The notes beneath the pieces were generated by a model that saw nothing but the letters and a program-made list of their open reading frames with translations, had not been told where the DNA came from and did not search any database. The position numbers were made by a program, and so were the translations under genes. A DNA stretch of 64,000 nt from Clostridium sp. 1001275B_160808_H3 (GTDB taxonomy: Bacteria; Bacillota; Clostridia; Clostridiales; Clostridiaceae). Shown piece by piece: positions 35,142-43,406 of this stretch (positions within the stretch are counted from its first letter, which is position 1; every line of letters starts with the position of its first letter). The stretch lies in the NCBI RefSeq assembly GCF_015550425.1, contig NZ_JADNAT010000011.1:62001-126000 (forward strand), in the 5' to 3' direction.

Positions 35142-36017
35142 ATGATATCAAAAAAATTAATTGCTGTATGTTTATTATCAACTGCATTATTAGTTGGATG
35201 TGGAAGTAAAGAGGCTTCAACTTCAAATAATAATAGCTCAAGCTCAACAGAAAAAAGTGAGAAATTCACAGGAACAAAAAAATATGAAACATTATATGAC
35301 GCAACTGGAGCAAAAGGTGACGTTATAGTAACTGAAGTTGAATTTAAAGAGGGGGAACCGGTAAAGGTTTCACTAGATGTTCGTCAAGAAGATGGAACAA
35401 TGAAAAAAGAAGAAGCTAAAAAAGGTAATTATGTAATGAAAGAAGGCGAAGCTAAAAACTGGGGAGAACAAATGGAGTTATTAGAAGCTTTCTTGAACGA
35501 AAACAAAGTTGATGTATCTAAAGTAAAATTAACTAATGATGCTGGAAATACAGACGCAGTATCAGGAGTATCAATTAAGGTTGGAGCTTATGTAAATGCA
35601 GTTAAAGAAGTTATAGATGCAGTTAAAGAAGGTAAGGAATTAGAAACTGGATTCACTGGAGCTAAAATAGCTGAAACTCCATATGATTCAACTGGAGAGA
35701 AAAAAGATATGGTAGTTACAAAAGTTGTATTTAACCATGGAAAACCAGTTGGAGTTAATATAGATGTTAAACAAGAAGACGGTTCAATGAAGAAAAAAGC
35801 TTCTGAAGAAGGTAAATATGTAATGAAGGAAGGCGAAGCTAAACACTGGCATGAACAAATGGGATTATTAGAAAAGTTCATGGTTGAGAATAATTTCGAT
35901 CTTTCAAAAATAAAATTAACTAATGATGATGGAAATACAGATGCAGTATCAGGAGTTTCAATTAAGGTTGGAACTTATGTAAAAGCTGTACAAGATGTTT
36001 TAGATTCAGTTAAGTAA
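35142..36017 (+). CDS. Lipoprotein with two tandem FMN-bind-like repeats (PplA-like)
   Basis: 291 residues. Signal peptide with lipobox LLVGC (Cys20), a Ser/Asn/Thr-rich linker to residue 40, then two homologous repeats of about 120 residues. Each repeat runs from a TGxK..ET.YD.TG start through MKEGEAKxW.EQM to the end motif NTDAVSGVSIKVG. That end resembles the flavinylation motif Dxx(S/T)GA(S/T) but has Val in place of Ala. Listeria PplA, a two-domain flavinylated lipoprotein of extracellular electron transfer, is the closest plan known to me. Whether FMN is bound here is unproven. It follows the DegS/DegU pair and has its own terminator. Confidence 0.75.
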   Translation: MISKKLIAVCLLSTALLVGCGSKEASTSNNNSSSSTEKSEKFTGTKKYETLYDATGAKGDVIVTEVEFKEGEPVKVSLDVRQEDGTMKKEEAKKGNYVMKEGEAKNWGEQMELLEAFLNENKVDVSKVKLTNDAGNTDAVSGVSIKVGAYVNAVKEVIDAVKEGKELETGFTGAKIAETPYDSTGEKKDMVVTKVVFNHGKPVGVNIDVKQEDGSMKKKASEEGKYVMKEGEAKHWHEQMGLLEKFMVENNFDLSKIKLTNDDGNTDAVSGVSIKVGTYVKAVQDVLDSVK

Positions 36018-36025
36018 AAATTTTT

Positions 36026-36053
36026 AGCCACCTATTTTGGGTGGCTTTTTTGT
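36026..36053 (+). terminator. Rho-independent terminator
   Basis: A 7-bp GC-rich stem (AGCCACC 36026-36032 with GGTGGCT 36040-36046) followed by TTTTTTG. Confidence 0.8.
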
Positions 36054-36271
36054 TTTATAGTATAAATTTTTTATTATAATAGAGTTTTAAATTTACTAAA
36101 ATACTATCAATTAAACTTGGGGGAGTTAAATATAAATTACATTTAAGTTTATATAGATGTAATTATAAAACATTTAAATGAAAGATATTAAGTTATAACA
36201 CAAATTAATAATATATAAATTGTATCAAAATACAAAATATTAAATATATGTAAACTAAATGAATATATTTG

Positions 36272-36300
36272 TTGACTGAATAGTATAGTCATAGTAGAAT
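36272..36300 (+). promoter_or_regulatory. Sigma-A promoter of the ABC-2 operon
   Basis: TTGACT (36272-36277), 17-base spacer, TAGAAT (36295-36300). The spacer region contains a small inverted repeat TGACT...AGTCA (36273-36291) that could be an operator. The rest of the 325-base gap 36018-36342 is A/T-rich with only the terminator of the previous gene. Confidence 0.6.
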
Positions 36301-36342
36301 GATCTGGAAATATTTTCTTTATTAATAAAGGTAGGTGAGTAT

Positions 36343-37344
36343 ATGATAAAAGTTGAAAATTTAAGTAAGGAATTTAAAAGTAATAAAAAGTATCCAGGAT
36401 TTAAAGGTGCTATAAAATCATTTTTTTCTAGGGAATATATAGTCAAGAAAGCTGTTGATAATATTAGTTTTGAAATAGAAGATGGGGAAATTGTTGGATA
36501 TATAGGGGCAAATGGTGCAGGTAAGTCTACGACTATAAAAATGATGACAGGAATTTTAACTCCATCATCTGGAACTATTTCTATAAATGGGTTAATTCCA
36601 TATGAAAATAGAGAAAAAAACGCTAAGGATATAGGAGTTGTTTTTGGACAAAGGACACAATTGTGGTGGGATTTGCCTCTTTCTGAAACCTTTTCTTTAT
36701 TAAAAGATATTTATGATGTAAATGATAACGATTTTAAAGAAAGGATGGAATTTTTAAATGAAGTTTTAGAAATAAATGAGTTTATCCTTAGTCCAGTAAG
36801 AACATTATCTCTTGGTCAAAGGATGAGGGCTGATTTAGCAGCAGCATTATTACATAATCCTAGAATTATATATCTAGATGAGCCAACAATAGGATTAGAT
36901 GTAGTTGTAAAAGAAAAAGTTAGAAGTGCAATAAAAGAAATTAACAAGAAATATGGGACTACAGTCATTCTTACAACTCATGATTTAAATGATATAGAAG
37001 AATTATGTAATAGAATCATTATAATAGATAATGGAACAAAGATATATGATGGGAGCTTAAAAGATATTAAAGATAACTATGGATACATAACAACTATAGA
37101 GGCTCAAGTTAAGAGTTTAAAGGGATATGAAAACTTTGATATTAATAATGAAATGAATATTAGTAAAGAAAATTTAGAAATGAAGGCTTTAGACAATAAA
37201 ATTATTGTTAGATTTAATAGAAACTTTACAAACCAAGCGGAAATAATATCTAAAATAATATCTAAATTTAATGTTTTAGATTTTTCAATTTTTGAGACAA
37301 GTATTGAAGACATTATAAAGAAGATATATAGAAAAGAGGTGTAA
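36343..37344 (+). CDS. ABC-2 type exporter ATP-binding protein (COG4586-like)
   Basis: 333 residues. Walker A (GANGAGKST), VFGQRTQLWWDLP in the Q-loop region as in the COG4586 group, signature LSLGQRMRADL, Walker B (IIYLDEPTIGLD), switch His (TTHDLNDI) and a 100-residue C-terminal domain. First gene of a three-gene operon with two different permeases, the standard arrangement of this exporter group. Substrate unknown. Confidence 0.9.
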   Translation: MIKVENLSKEFKSNKKYPGFKGAIKSFFSREYIVKKAVDNISFEIEDGEIVGYIGANGAGKSTTIKMMTGILTPSSGTISINGLIPYENREKNAKDIGVVFGQRTQLWWDLPLSETFSLLKDIYDVNDNDFKERMEFLNEVLEINEFILSPVRTLSLGQRMRADLAAALLHNPRIIYLDEPTIGLDVVVKEKVRSAIKEINKKYGTTVILTTHDLNDIEELCNRIIIIDNGTKIYDGSLKDIKDNYGYITTIEAQVKSLKGYENFDINNEMNISKENLEMKALDNKIIVRFNRNFTNQAEIISKIISKFNVLDFSIFETSIEDIIKKIYRKEV

Positions 37345-37347
37345 ATA

Positions 37348-38166
37348 TTGAAGTCTTTTTTTGACATAAAATCATATTTAACCTTTACAAAGAATACATT
37401 TCAAAAAAATCTGTCATATAGAGCAAATGCTATAATATTCTTTATAGGAGAACTAATGTTATTATTTGTAACTTTTTATTTGTGGAAGGCTATATATAGA
37501 AGCTCTGACAGTATGATTATAAAAGGATTTAGCTTAAATGAGATGATAGTTTATGTACTTATTTCATTTATAACAGCTATAATTGTAAATGCGGATATAG
37601 TTTATCTAATAAGTGGAGAAGTTAAGGATGGGTCAATAGCTATAAATTTAATTAGACCAATAAACTTCAGAAAAAGAATGTTTTTTGAATCACTAGGAAA
37701 TTTAATGTATAACTTTATAGTAGTATTTTTTATAGGTTTTGTAGTAGTTACTATATTACAGTTTAGCTATAGTGGAAAAATTTCTATGGTAAATACAATT
37801 TTATATTTAATCAGTATTTTTGCAGGATTTCTTATTAATTTTTGTTATAGTTATATGTTTGGATTATTATCTTTTAAAATAACAAATATGTGGGGATTAA
37901 CACAAATTATGAATGCTATATCACAATTGCTATCTGGAGCATTAATACCAATAGTATTTTTCCCAAGCTGGATGCAAGGAATTTTTAATTTTCTTCCTTT
38001 TAGCTCTATGATATATACACCTAGTATGATATATCTAGGAAAACTAACTAATATTGAAATTATTAAGGCAATATCTATTCAATTTTTGTGGGTAATAATA
38101 CTTATGATTATTGGTAGGCAGATGTGGAAGGCATTAATAAAAGAATTAACTATATTAGGAGGATAA
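37348..38166 (+). CDS. ABC-2 family permease, subunit 1 (COG4587-like)
   Basis: 272 residues, six transmembrane helices. TTG start behind GAGGTGTAAATA, 3 bases after the ATPase stop. Motifs ISGEVKDGSIAINLIRPINF and a helix near the end, FFPSWMQGIFNFLPFSSMIY, fit the ABC2_membrane_6 family. Forms a heterodimeric pore with the next gene product. Confidence 0.85.
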   Translation: MKSFFDIKSYLTFTKNTFQKNLSYRANAIIFFIGELMLLFVTFYLWKAIYRSSDSMIIKGFSLNEMIVYVLISFITAIIVNADIVYLISGEVKDGSIAINLIRPINFRKRMFFESLGNLMYNFIVVFFIGFVVVTILQFSYSGKISMVNTILYLISIFAGFLINFCYSYMFGLLSFKITNMWGLTQIMNAISQLLSGALIPIVFFPSWMQGIFNFLPFSSMIYTPSMIYLGKLTNIEIIKAISIQFLWVIILMIIGRQMWKALIKELTILGG

Positions 38167-38167
38167 A

Positions 38168-38959
38168 ATGGTTAAATATATAAAATTATATTCGAAATTT
38201 CTTAAGCAATATATAAAGACCCTAATGGAATATAGGATTGATTTTGTATTAGGGTTGATTGGGTTTATTTTGATTCAACTAGCTGGTGTTGTATTTATTA
38301 AATTAATTTTTAGCGTTATTCCAACATTAGATGGATGGGGTTTTTATGAAATTTTATTTATTTATGGATTTGCACAAATACCTAGGGGAATAGATCATAT
38401 ATTTACCGATTATTTATGGATATTCAGTTGGAAAACCATAGTTAAAGGCGAATTCGATAAATATTTATTGAGACCTATAAATCCATTATTTCAAGTTATA
38501 TCAGAAAGTGTTCAGCTAGATGGTTTAGGAGAAGTTATAATAGGGTTTATTTTACTAGTAACAGCATCAATAAATTTAAATATTTCTTATAATCCAATGA
38601 AAATACTAGAATTTATTTTTGTAACCATGTGTGCAACTTTAATATATACTTCAATAAAACTTGCAACATCATCTATAGCATTTTGGGTTAAATTTTCACA
38701 ATCATATATGTCTATGGCATATTCAATAAGTACCTTTGCAAAATATCCTATAAGCATTTATCCAAGTGCGATAAAATTTATATTAACATTTATTATCCCC
38801 TTTGCTTTTACAGGATATTATCCAGGTGCATATTTTATTGGAAAAGGAAATGAATTAACTGGAATTATTTTACCGTTTATTGTTAGTTTGGTAGCTATAA
38901 CATTATCATATAAAATATGGTTAAAAGGTATTAGCGTATATGAAAGTGCTGGAAGTTAA
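38168..38959 (+). CDS. ABC-2 family permease, subunit 2 (COG3694-like)
   Basis: 263 residues, six transmembrane helices, starting 1 base after the previous stop with AGGAGG upstream. KGEFDKYLLRPINPLFQ corresponds to the DGSIAINLIRPINF segment of the first permease, showing the two are homologous partners. Ends with PFAFTGYYPGAYFIGKG. Confidence 0.85.
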   Translation: MVKYIKLYSKFLKQYIKTLMEYRIDFVLGLIGFILIQLAGVVFIKLIFSVIPTLDGWGFYEILFIYGFAQIPRGIDHIFTDYLWIFSWKTIVKGEFDKYLLRPINPLFQVISESVQLDGLGEVIIGFILLVTASINLNISYNPMKILEFIFVTMCATLIYTSIKLATSSIAFWVKFSQSYMSMAYSISTFAKYPISIYPSAIKFILTFIIPFAFTGYYPGAYFIGKGNELTGIILPFIVSLVAITLSYKIWLKGISVYESAGS

Positions 38960-38964
38960 ATGAT

Positions 38965-39004
38965 AGACATATGTATACTAAAAGGTATATATATGTCTTT
39001 TTAT
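38965..39004 (+). terminator. Rho-independent terminator
   Basis: A 14-bp stem (38965-38978 with 38985-38998, one G-U), 6-base loop and TTTTTATTTT tail. Confidence 0.8.
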
Positions 39005-39115
39005 TTTAATAATAAATGGTGATAACAATAAATATTAGTATTCTTTTTATAAGACGCATCAATATTATATTATTTACAAAATAACATAAATTTGCATTTT
39101 TAATGAGAATTATTA

Positions 39116-39143
39116 TTGACATTACAAATAAAAATAGTATAAT
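39116..39143 (+). promoter_or_regulatory. Sigma-A promoter of copA
   Basis: TTGACA (39116-39121), 16-base spacer, TATAAT (39138-39143). Both hexamers are perfect, fitting a strong promoter held off by a repressor. Confidence 0.75.
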
Positions 39144-39150
39144 AACATTA

Positions 39151-39173
39151 TACCACACCCCTGGGGGGTGGTT
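39151..39173 (+). promoter_or_regulatory. CsoR-like copper operator
   Basis: TACCACACCCCTGGGGGGTG-centred pseudo-palindrome directly at the expected transcription start. A GC-rich tract with A/T flanks is typical of CsoR/RcnR-family sites and is striking in such AT-rich DNA. No csoR gene is in the window, so the repressor would act from elsewhere. Confidence 0.7.
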
Positions 39174-39188
39174 ATAGGAGGGATTAAT

Positions 39189-41624
39189 ATGAAAGAAGAA
39201 AAAGTTAAGATATCAGGTATGACATGTACTGCATGTGCAAGCAGAGTTGAAAGAGTAATAAATAAGCTTGAAGGAGTAGATAATGCAAGTGTAAATTTTG
39301 CTACCGAAACTTTGAGTGTTAAATATGACAATGAGAAAGTAAATAGCTCGGACATTGAAAAAGCTATAGAAAAAGCAGGCTATGGAGTTGAAAAAAATAC
39401 TAAGAATTATAGTTTTAAGGTTGAAGGAATGACTTGTTCAGCTTGTGCAAATAGAGTTGAAAGGGTGACTAAAAAGGCAGATGGAGTTATAAACTCGTCA
39501 GTAAATTTTGCTACAGAAAAATTAAATATAACTTTTGATGAAAATAAAATATCTATTAATGATTTAAAAAATATCGTAGAAAAAGCAGGATATAAATTAA
39601 TAGTAGAAGAAAAGAAAGAAAGTGAAGTAAATAAAATTCCAGCGCATAAAAAGCTTTGGTATAGATTTATTTTATCAATAGTATTTACGATACCTTTATT
39701 AATAATATCCATGGGTCATATGGTAGGAATGCATTTACCTAATATTATAGATCCTATGATGAATCCATTAAATTTTGCAATAATTCAACTTGTATTAACC
39801 TTACCAGTTATGATAGTAGGATATAAGTTTTATTTAATAGGATTTAAGAATTTATTTAAATTAAGTCCTAATATGGATTCATTAATAGCTATAGGGACAT
39901 CAGCGGCAGTTATTTATGGTTTATTTGCTATATATAAAATAAATATTGGTGATCATGAATATGCAATGCATTTATATTTTGAATCAGCAGCAGTAATACT
40001 TGCATTAATAACTTTAGGCAAGTATTTAGAAGCTGTATCAAAGGGAAAAACTTCAGATGCTATTAAGAAACTCATGGGATTAGCTCCTAAGACTGCAAAT
40101 ATTATTAGAGATGGCAAAGAACTTACTATTCCTATTGAAGAGGTAAAAGTTTCAGATATTGTAATTGTAAAGCCAGGTGAAAAGTTGCCTGTTGATGGAG
40201 AAGTTATAGAAGGAAATACATCAATAGATGAATCTATGCTTACAGGAGAAAGTATTCCAGTTGAAAAGAGTGTAGGAAGTAAGGTAATTGGTGCAAGTAT
40301 TAATAAAACAGGATTTATAAAATATAGAGCTACTAAAGTTGGAGATGATACAGCACTTGCTCAAATAATTAAATTAGTCGAAGATGCTCAAGGAACAAAA
40401 GCACCAATAGCAAAACTTGCTGATGTAATAGCAGCTTATTTTGTACCAACAGTAATAGGATTAGCTATTATAGCAGCCTTAGCTTGGTATATATCTGGTG
40501 AGTCAGCTGTATTTTCTCTAACTATATTTATAGCAGTTTTAGTTATAGCATGTCCTTGCGCTTTAGGATTAGCAACACCTACGGCAATTATGGTAGGAAC
40601 AGGGAAAGGTGCTGAAAATGGAGTTCTTATAAAAGGTGGAGAAGCTCTAGAAACTGCATATAAAATAGAAACTATTGTTTTTGATAAAACTGGAACTATA
40701 ACAGAAGGAAAGCCAAAGGTAACAAATATAATTAGCAAAGATATAAGTGAAATAGATATTTTAGCATTAGCAGCCAGTGCAGAAAAAGGTTCAGAGCATC
40801 CATTAGGAGAAGCTATAGTAAGAGCTGCAGAAGAAAAAAATATTATGTTGAAGAAGATTGAAGAATTTAAAGCTATACCAGGTCATGGGATAGAAGTAAA
40901 AATAGAAGGCAGTATTATTGCCTTAGGTAATAAGAAGCTAATGACAGAAAGAGGAATAGAATTAGGTGACTTACATGATAAATCTAATAAGTTAGCAGAA
41001 GAAGGAAAAACTCCTATGTTTTTAGCTATAGATAATCAAATAAAAGGAATTGTAGCAGTTGCAGATACAGTTAAAGAAAATAGTAAAAAAGCTATAGAAG
41101 CTATCCATAATATGGGGATAAAAGTAGCAATGATAACTGGTGATAATGAAAAAACAGCAAGAGCCATTGCAAAAGAAGTAGGAATAGACATTGTCTTAGC
41201 AGAAGTGTTACCTGAAGATAAGGCGAGTGAAGTTAAAAAATTACAAAGCGAAAATAAAAAAGTAGCAATGGTTGGAGATGGAATAAATGATGCTCCAGCA
41301 TTAGTTCAAGCTGATGTAGGAATAGCAATAGGATCAGGAACAGATGTAGCTATAGAATCTGCAGATATTGTATTAATGAAGAGTGATTTAGTAGACGTTA
41401 TAAAAGCAATTCAGTTGAGTAAAGCGACTATAAATAATATAAAACAAAATTTATTCTGGGCATTTGCATATAACGTGTTAGGAATACCAGTAGCAATGGG
41501 AGTACTTCATATTTTCGGAGGTCCATTATTAAATCCTATGATAGCAGCTGGTGCCATGAGCTTAAGTTCTGTATCAGTATTATTAAATGCATTAAGACTT
41601 AGAAAATTTAAAGCAAACATTTAG
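39189..41624 (+). CDS. copA: Copper-exporting P1B-type ATPase
   Basis: 811 residues. Two N-terminal heavy-metal-binding domains with GMTCTAC (Cys13/Cys16) and GMTCSAC (Cys83/Cys86), eight transmembrane helices, the copper-site ACPCALG (about 455-457), DKTGTITEG with phospho-Asp499, HPLGEAI for nucleotide binding and [10 protein letters not shown]. The CPC motif and CxxC domains mark Cu+ export. The start at ATG 39189 follows AGGAGGG; an earlier in-frame ATG would overlap the operator. Regulation by copper is expected from the operator. Confidence 0.95.
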   Translation: MKEEKVKISGMTCTACASRVERVINKLEGVDNASVNFATETLSVKYDNEKVNSSDIEKAIEKAGYGVEKNTKNYSFKVEGMTCSACANRVERVTKKADGVINSSVNFATEKLNITFDENKISINDLKNIVEKAGYKLIVEEKKESEVNKIPAHKKLWYRFILSIVFTIPLLIISMGHMVGMHLPNIIDPMMNPLNFAIIQLVLTLPVMIVGYKFYLIGFKNLFKLSPNMDSLIAIGTSAAVIYGLFAIYKINIGDHEYAMHLYFESAAVILALITLGKYLEAVSKGKTSDAIKKLMGLAPKTANIIRDGKELTIPIEEVKVSDIVIVKPGEKLPVDGEVIEGNTSIDESMLTGESIPVEKSVGSKVIGASINKTGFIKYRATKVGDDTALAQIIKLVEDAQGTKAPIAKLADVIAAYFVPTVIGLAIIAALAWYISGESAVFSLTIFIAVLVIACPCALGLATPTAIMVGTGKGAENGVLIKGGEALETAYKIETIVFDKTGTITEGKPKVTNIISKDISEIDILALAASAEKGSEHPLGEAIVRAAEEKNIMLKKIEEFKAIPGHGIEVKIEGSIIALGNKKLMTERGIELGDLHDKSNKLAEEGKTPMFLAIDNQIKGIVAVADTVKENSKKAIEAIHNMGIKVAMITGDNEKTARAIAKEVGIDIVLAEVLPEDKASEVKKLQSENKKVAMVGDGINDAPALVQADVGIAIGSGTDVAIESADIVLMKSDLVDVIKAIQLSKATINNIKQNLFWAFAYNVLGIPVAMGVLHIFGGPLLNPMIAAGAMSLSSVSVLLNALRLRKFKANI

Positions 41625-41640
41625 TTTGTGTCGAATGTCC

Positions 41641-41668
41641 TTGACATATGTTGAAATTTTGATAAAAT
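41641..41668 (+). promoter_or_regulatory. Sigma-A promoter of the lysine riboswitch transcript
   Basis: TTGACA (41641-41646), 16-base spacer, TAAAAT (41663-41668), 22 bases before the start of riboswitch helix P1. Confidence 0.6.
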
Positions 41669-41689
41669 TAAGATGTAAATTAAATATTT

Positions 41690-41856
41690 GTAGATAGAGG
41701 TTGCAATAATTAATAGTAATATTAATGAGGTAAGCACGATGATTTAATATGAAAGGAATTATTGCCGAAGTTTATAATTTTGCTTAAGGATTTTAAACTG
41801 GTTTTGTATAAAATATATGCAAAGCTGTCACAATAATTTGTGGAGAGCTATCTTTG
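41690..41856 (+). promoter_or_regulatory. Lysine riboswitch (L box)
   Basis: Conserved blocks in order: AGATAGAGGTTGCAA (P1 and junction), AATAGTAAT, a GAGGTAAGCACGATGA segment, AAAGGAATTATTGCCGAAGT, AAACTGGTTTT, GCAAAGCTGTCACAA and TTTGTGGAGAGCTATCTT, closing P1 with AGATAG (41692-41697) against CTATCT (41848-41853). This is the L-box consensus. The P1 3' strand TCTTTG (41851-41856) can also pair with CAAAGA (41889-41894) in the terminator stem, giving the usual switch: lysine bound, P1 forms and the terminator stops transcription. Confidence 0.9.
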
Positions 41857-41884
41857 TGTTTGTTTAAAGTTTGCAATAAATACG

Positions 41885-41917
41885 AGCCCAAAGAGAAATC
41901 TTTGGGCTTATTTTTTT
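41885..41917 (+). terminator. Riboswitch-controlled intrinsic terminator
   Basis: A 10-bp stem (41885-41894 with 41899-41908), GAAA loop and TATTTTTTT tail, placed between the lysine aptamer and the permease RBS (AGGAGAA). Confidence 0.9.
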
Positions 41918-41928
41918 AGGAGAAAAGT

Positions 41929-43251
41929 ATGGAAAAGAAGCATATGAAAAAGGAAATTACTTTATTTATGGCTACTATGCTTGTGTGTGGAAATATGATA
42001 GGCTCAGGTGTATTTATGTTACCAGCAACATTAGCAGATGTATCTGGCCCACTAGCAACAATGATTGCTTGGATAATAACGACAATTGGATCAATATTGA
42101 TAGCTATATCCTTTGCTAATTTAGGATCTAAATATCCATCTACAGGTGGAGCTTATCAATATACAAAAGAAGCTTTTGGAGAATTTGCAGGCTTTTTAAG
42201 TGCTTGGTTATATTGGAATGGTTCATGGATTGGTAATGCAGCTATAATAGTAGCATTAGCTAGTTATAGTGCAGCAATAATTCCGGCTCTTAACAATCCA
42301 TTAGCTTCAATAATATATACTAGCTCAATATTATGGATATTTACAATTATAAATATAGTGGGTGTTAAGAAAGCTGGAAAGATACAGTCATTTGTAACAG
42401 TATTTAAAATTGTATTTTTTGGATTATTTGTAGTAGTAGCCTTTTTAAATTTTGATAGTGCTAATTTCTTACCATTGATGCCGGATGGGAAAGGTCTTGA
42501 ATCAGTTCCTCTTGCTGCCACTTCTACTTTGTGGGCTTTTGTTGGATTAGAAAGTGCAACTGTAACTGCAGGTGAAATTAGTAACCCAGAAAAGAATGTA
42601 AGAAAAAGTACAATTTATGGAATGATAATTTCAGCAATAATATATATTTTAATAAGTGTAGCTAGTATGGGAGCAATGCCTAATGGAGAGCTATCTACAA
42701 GTTCTGCACCTCTTACTGATATATTAACTAAGATTTTAGGTTCTGCAATAGGAAAACCTCTAGCGATATCAGTAGTTATATGTATTTTAGGTACAACTAT
42801 TGGTTGGTTATTATCAACTGCAAGAGTTGCCTATGCTGCAGGAGAAGATGGCGTATTTCCTAAGGGATTGGGGAAACTACATCCTAAATATTCAACACCT
42901 TCAAATGCTTTAATAATAGGCTCAGTACTTGTAAATATATTACTTATAATGAATTATCAAAAAAGTATGGTTTCAGCATTTACTTTTATAACTATACTTG
43001 CTACATTAGCATTTTTGCCAGTATATCTTTTAACTGCATGTGCAGAAATTATGCTTATGTTTAAAGGTGAAAAAGATATAACGTTAAAAATTTTCTTGAA
43101 GAAATCTTTTGTTCCTTTATTAGCATTTATATATACAATGTGGACTATATATGGTTCAGGAGCTGAAATAGTAATGTGGGGATTTATACTTATGTTACTT
43201 GGGGTTCCATTTTACATATACAATCATCATAAAAATAAAAAAACATTATAA
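41929..43251 (+). CDS. APC-superfamily amino-acid permease, probable lysine transporter
   Basis: 440 residues with twelve transmembrane helices. CGNMIGSGVFMLPATLA in helix 1 and WAFVGLESATVTAGEI in helix 6 are typical of the basic amino-acid/polyamine antiporter branch (AdiC, CadB, PotE). The lysine riboswitch directly upstream makes lysine the likely substrate, repressed when lysine is plentiful, which fits uptake rather than decarboxylation-linked exchange. No lysine decarboxylase gene is nearby. Confidence 0.85.
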   Translation: MEKKHMKKEITLFMATMLVCGNMIGSGVFMLPATLADVSGPLATMIAWIITTIGSILIAISFANLGSKYPSTGGAYQYTKEAFGEFAGFLSAWLYWNGSWIGNAAIIVALASYSAAIIPALNNPLASIIYTSSILWIFTIINIVGVKKAGKIQSFVTVFKIVFFGLFVVVAFLNFDSANFLPLMPDGKGLESVPLAATSTLWAFVGLESATVTAGEISNPEKNVRKSTIYGMIISAIIYILISVASMGAMPNGELSTSSAPLTDILTKILGSAIGKPLAISVVICILGTTIGWLLSTARVAYAAGEDGVFPKGLGKLHPKYSTPSNALIIGSVLVNILLIMNYQKSMVSAFTFITILATLAFLPVYLLTACAEIMLMFKGEKDITLKIFLKKSFVPLLAFIYTMWTIYGSGAEIVMWGFILMLLGVPFYIYNHHKNKKTL

Positions 43252-43268
43252 ACAAAACTAAAAATAGT

Positions 43269-43316
43269 AAAAATAAGCTTATTCTTATAAAAAATAAGGA
43301 TAAGCTTTATTTTTAT
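43269..43316 (+). terminator. Rho-independent terminator
   Basis: A long A/T-rich stem with one bulge (about 43269-43286 with 43296-43313) and TTTTTATC tail. Confidence 0.65.
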
Positions 43317-43406
43317 CTTCAAAAAATTTTGCTACTGTAAAAAAAATAATTATATGTTAGAATTAATAAGATATAAAAGTTTACATAAAGGTGATGGGAG
43401 GTAAAT

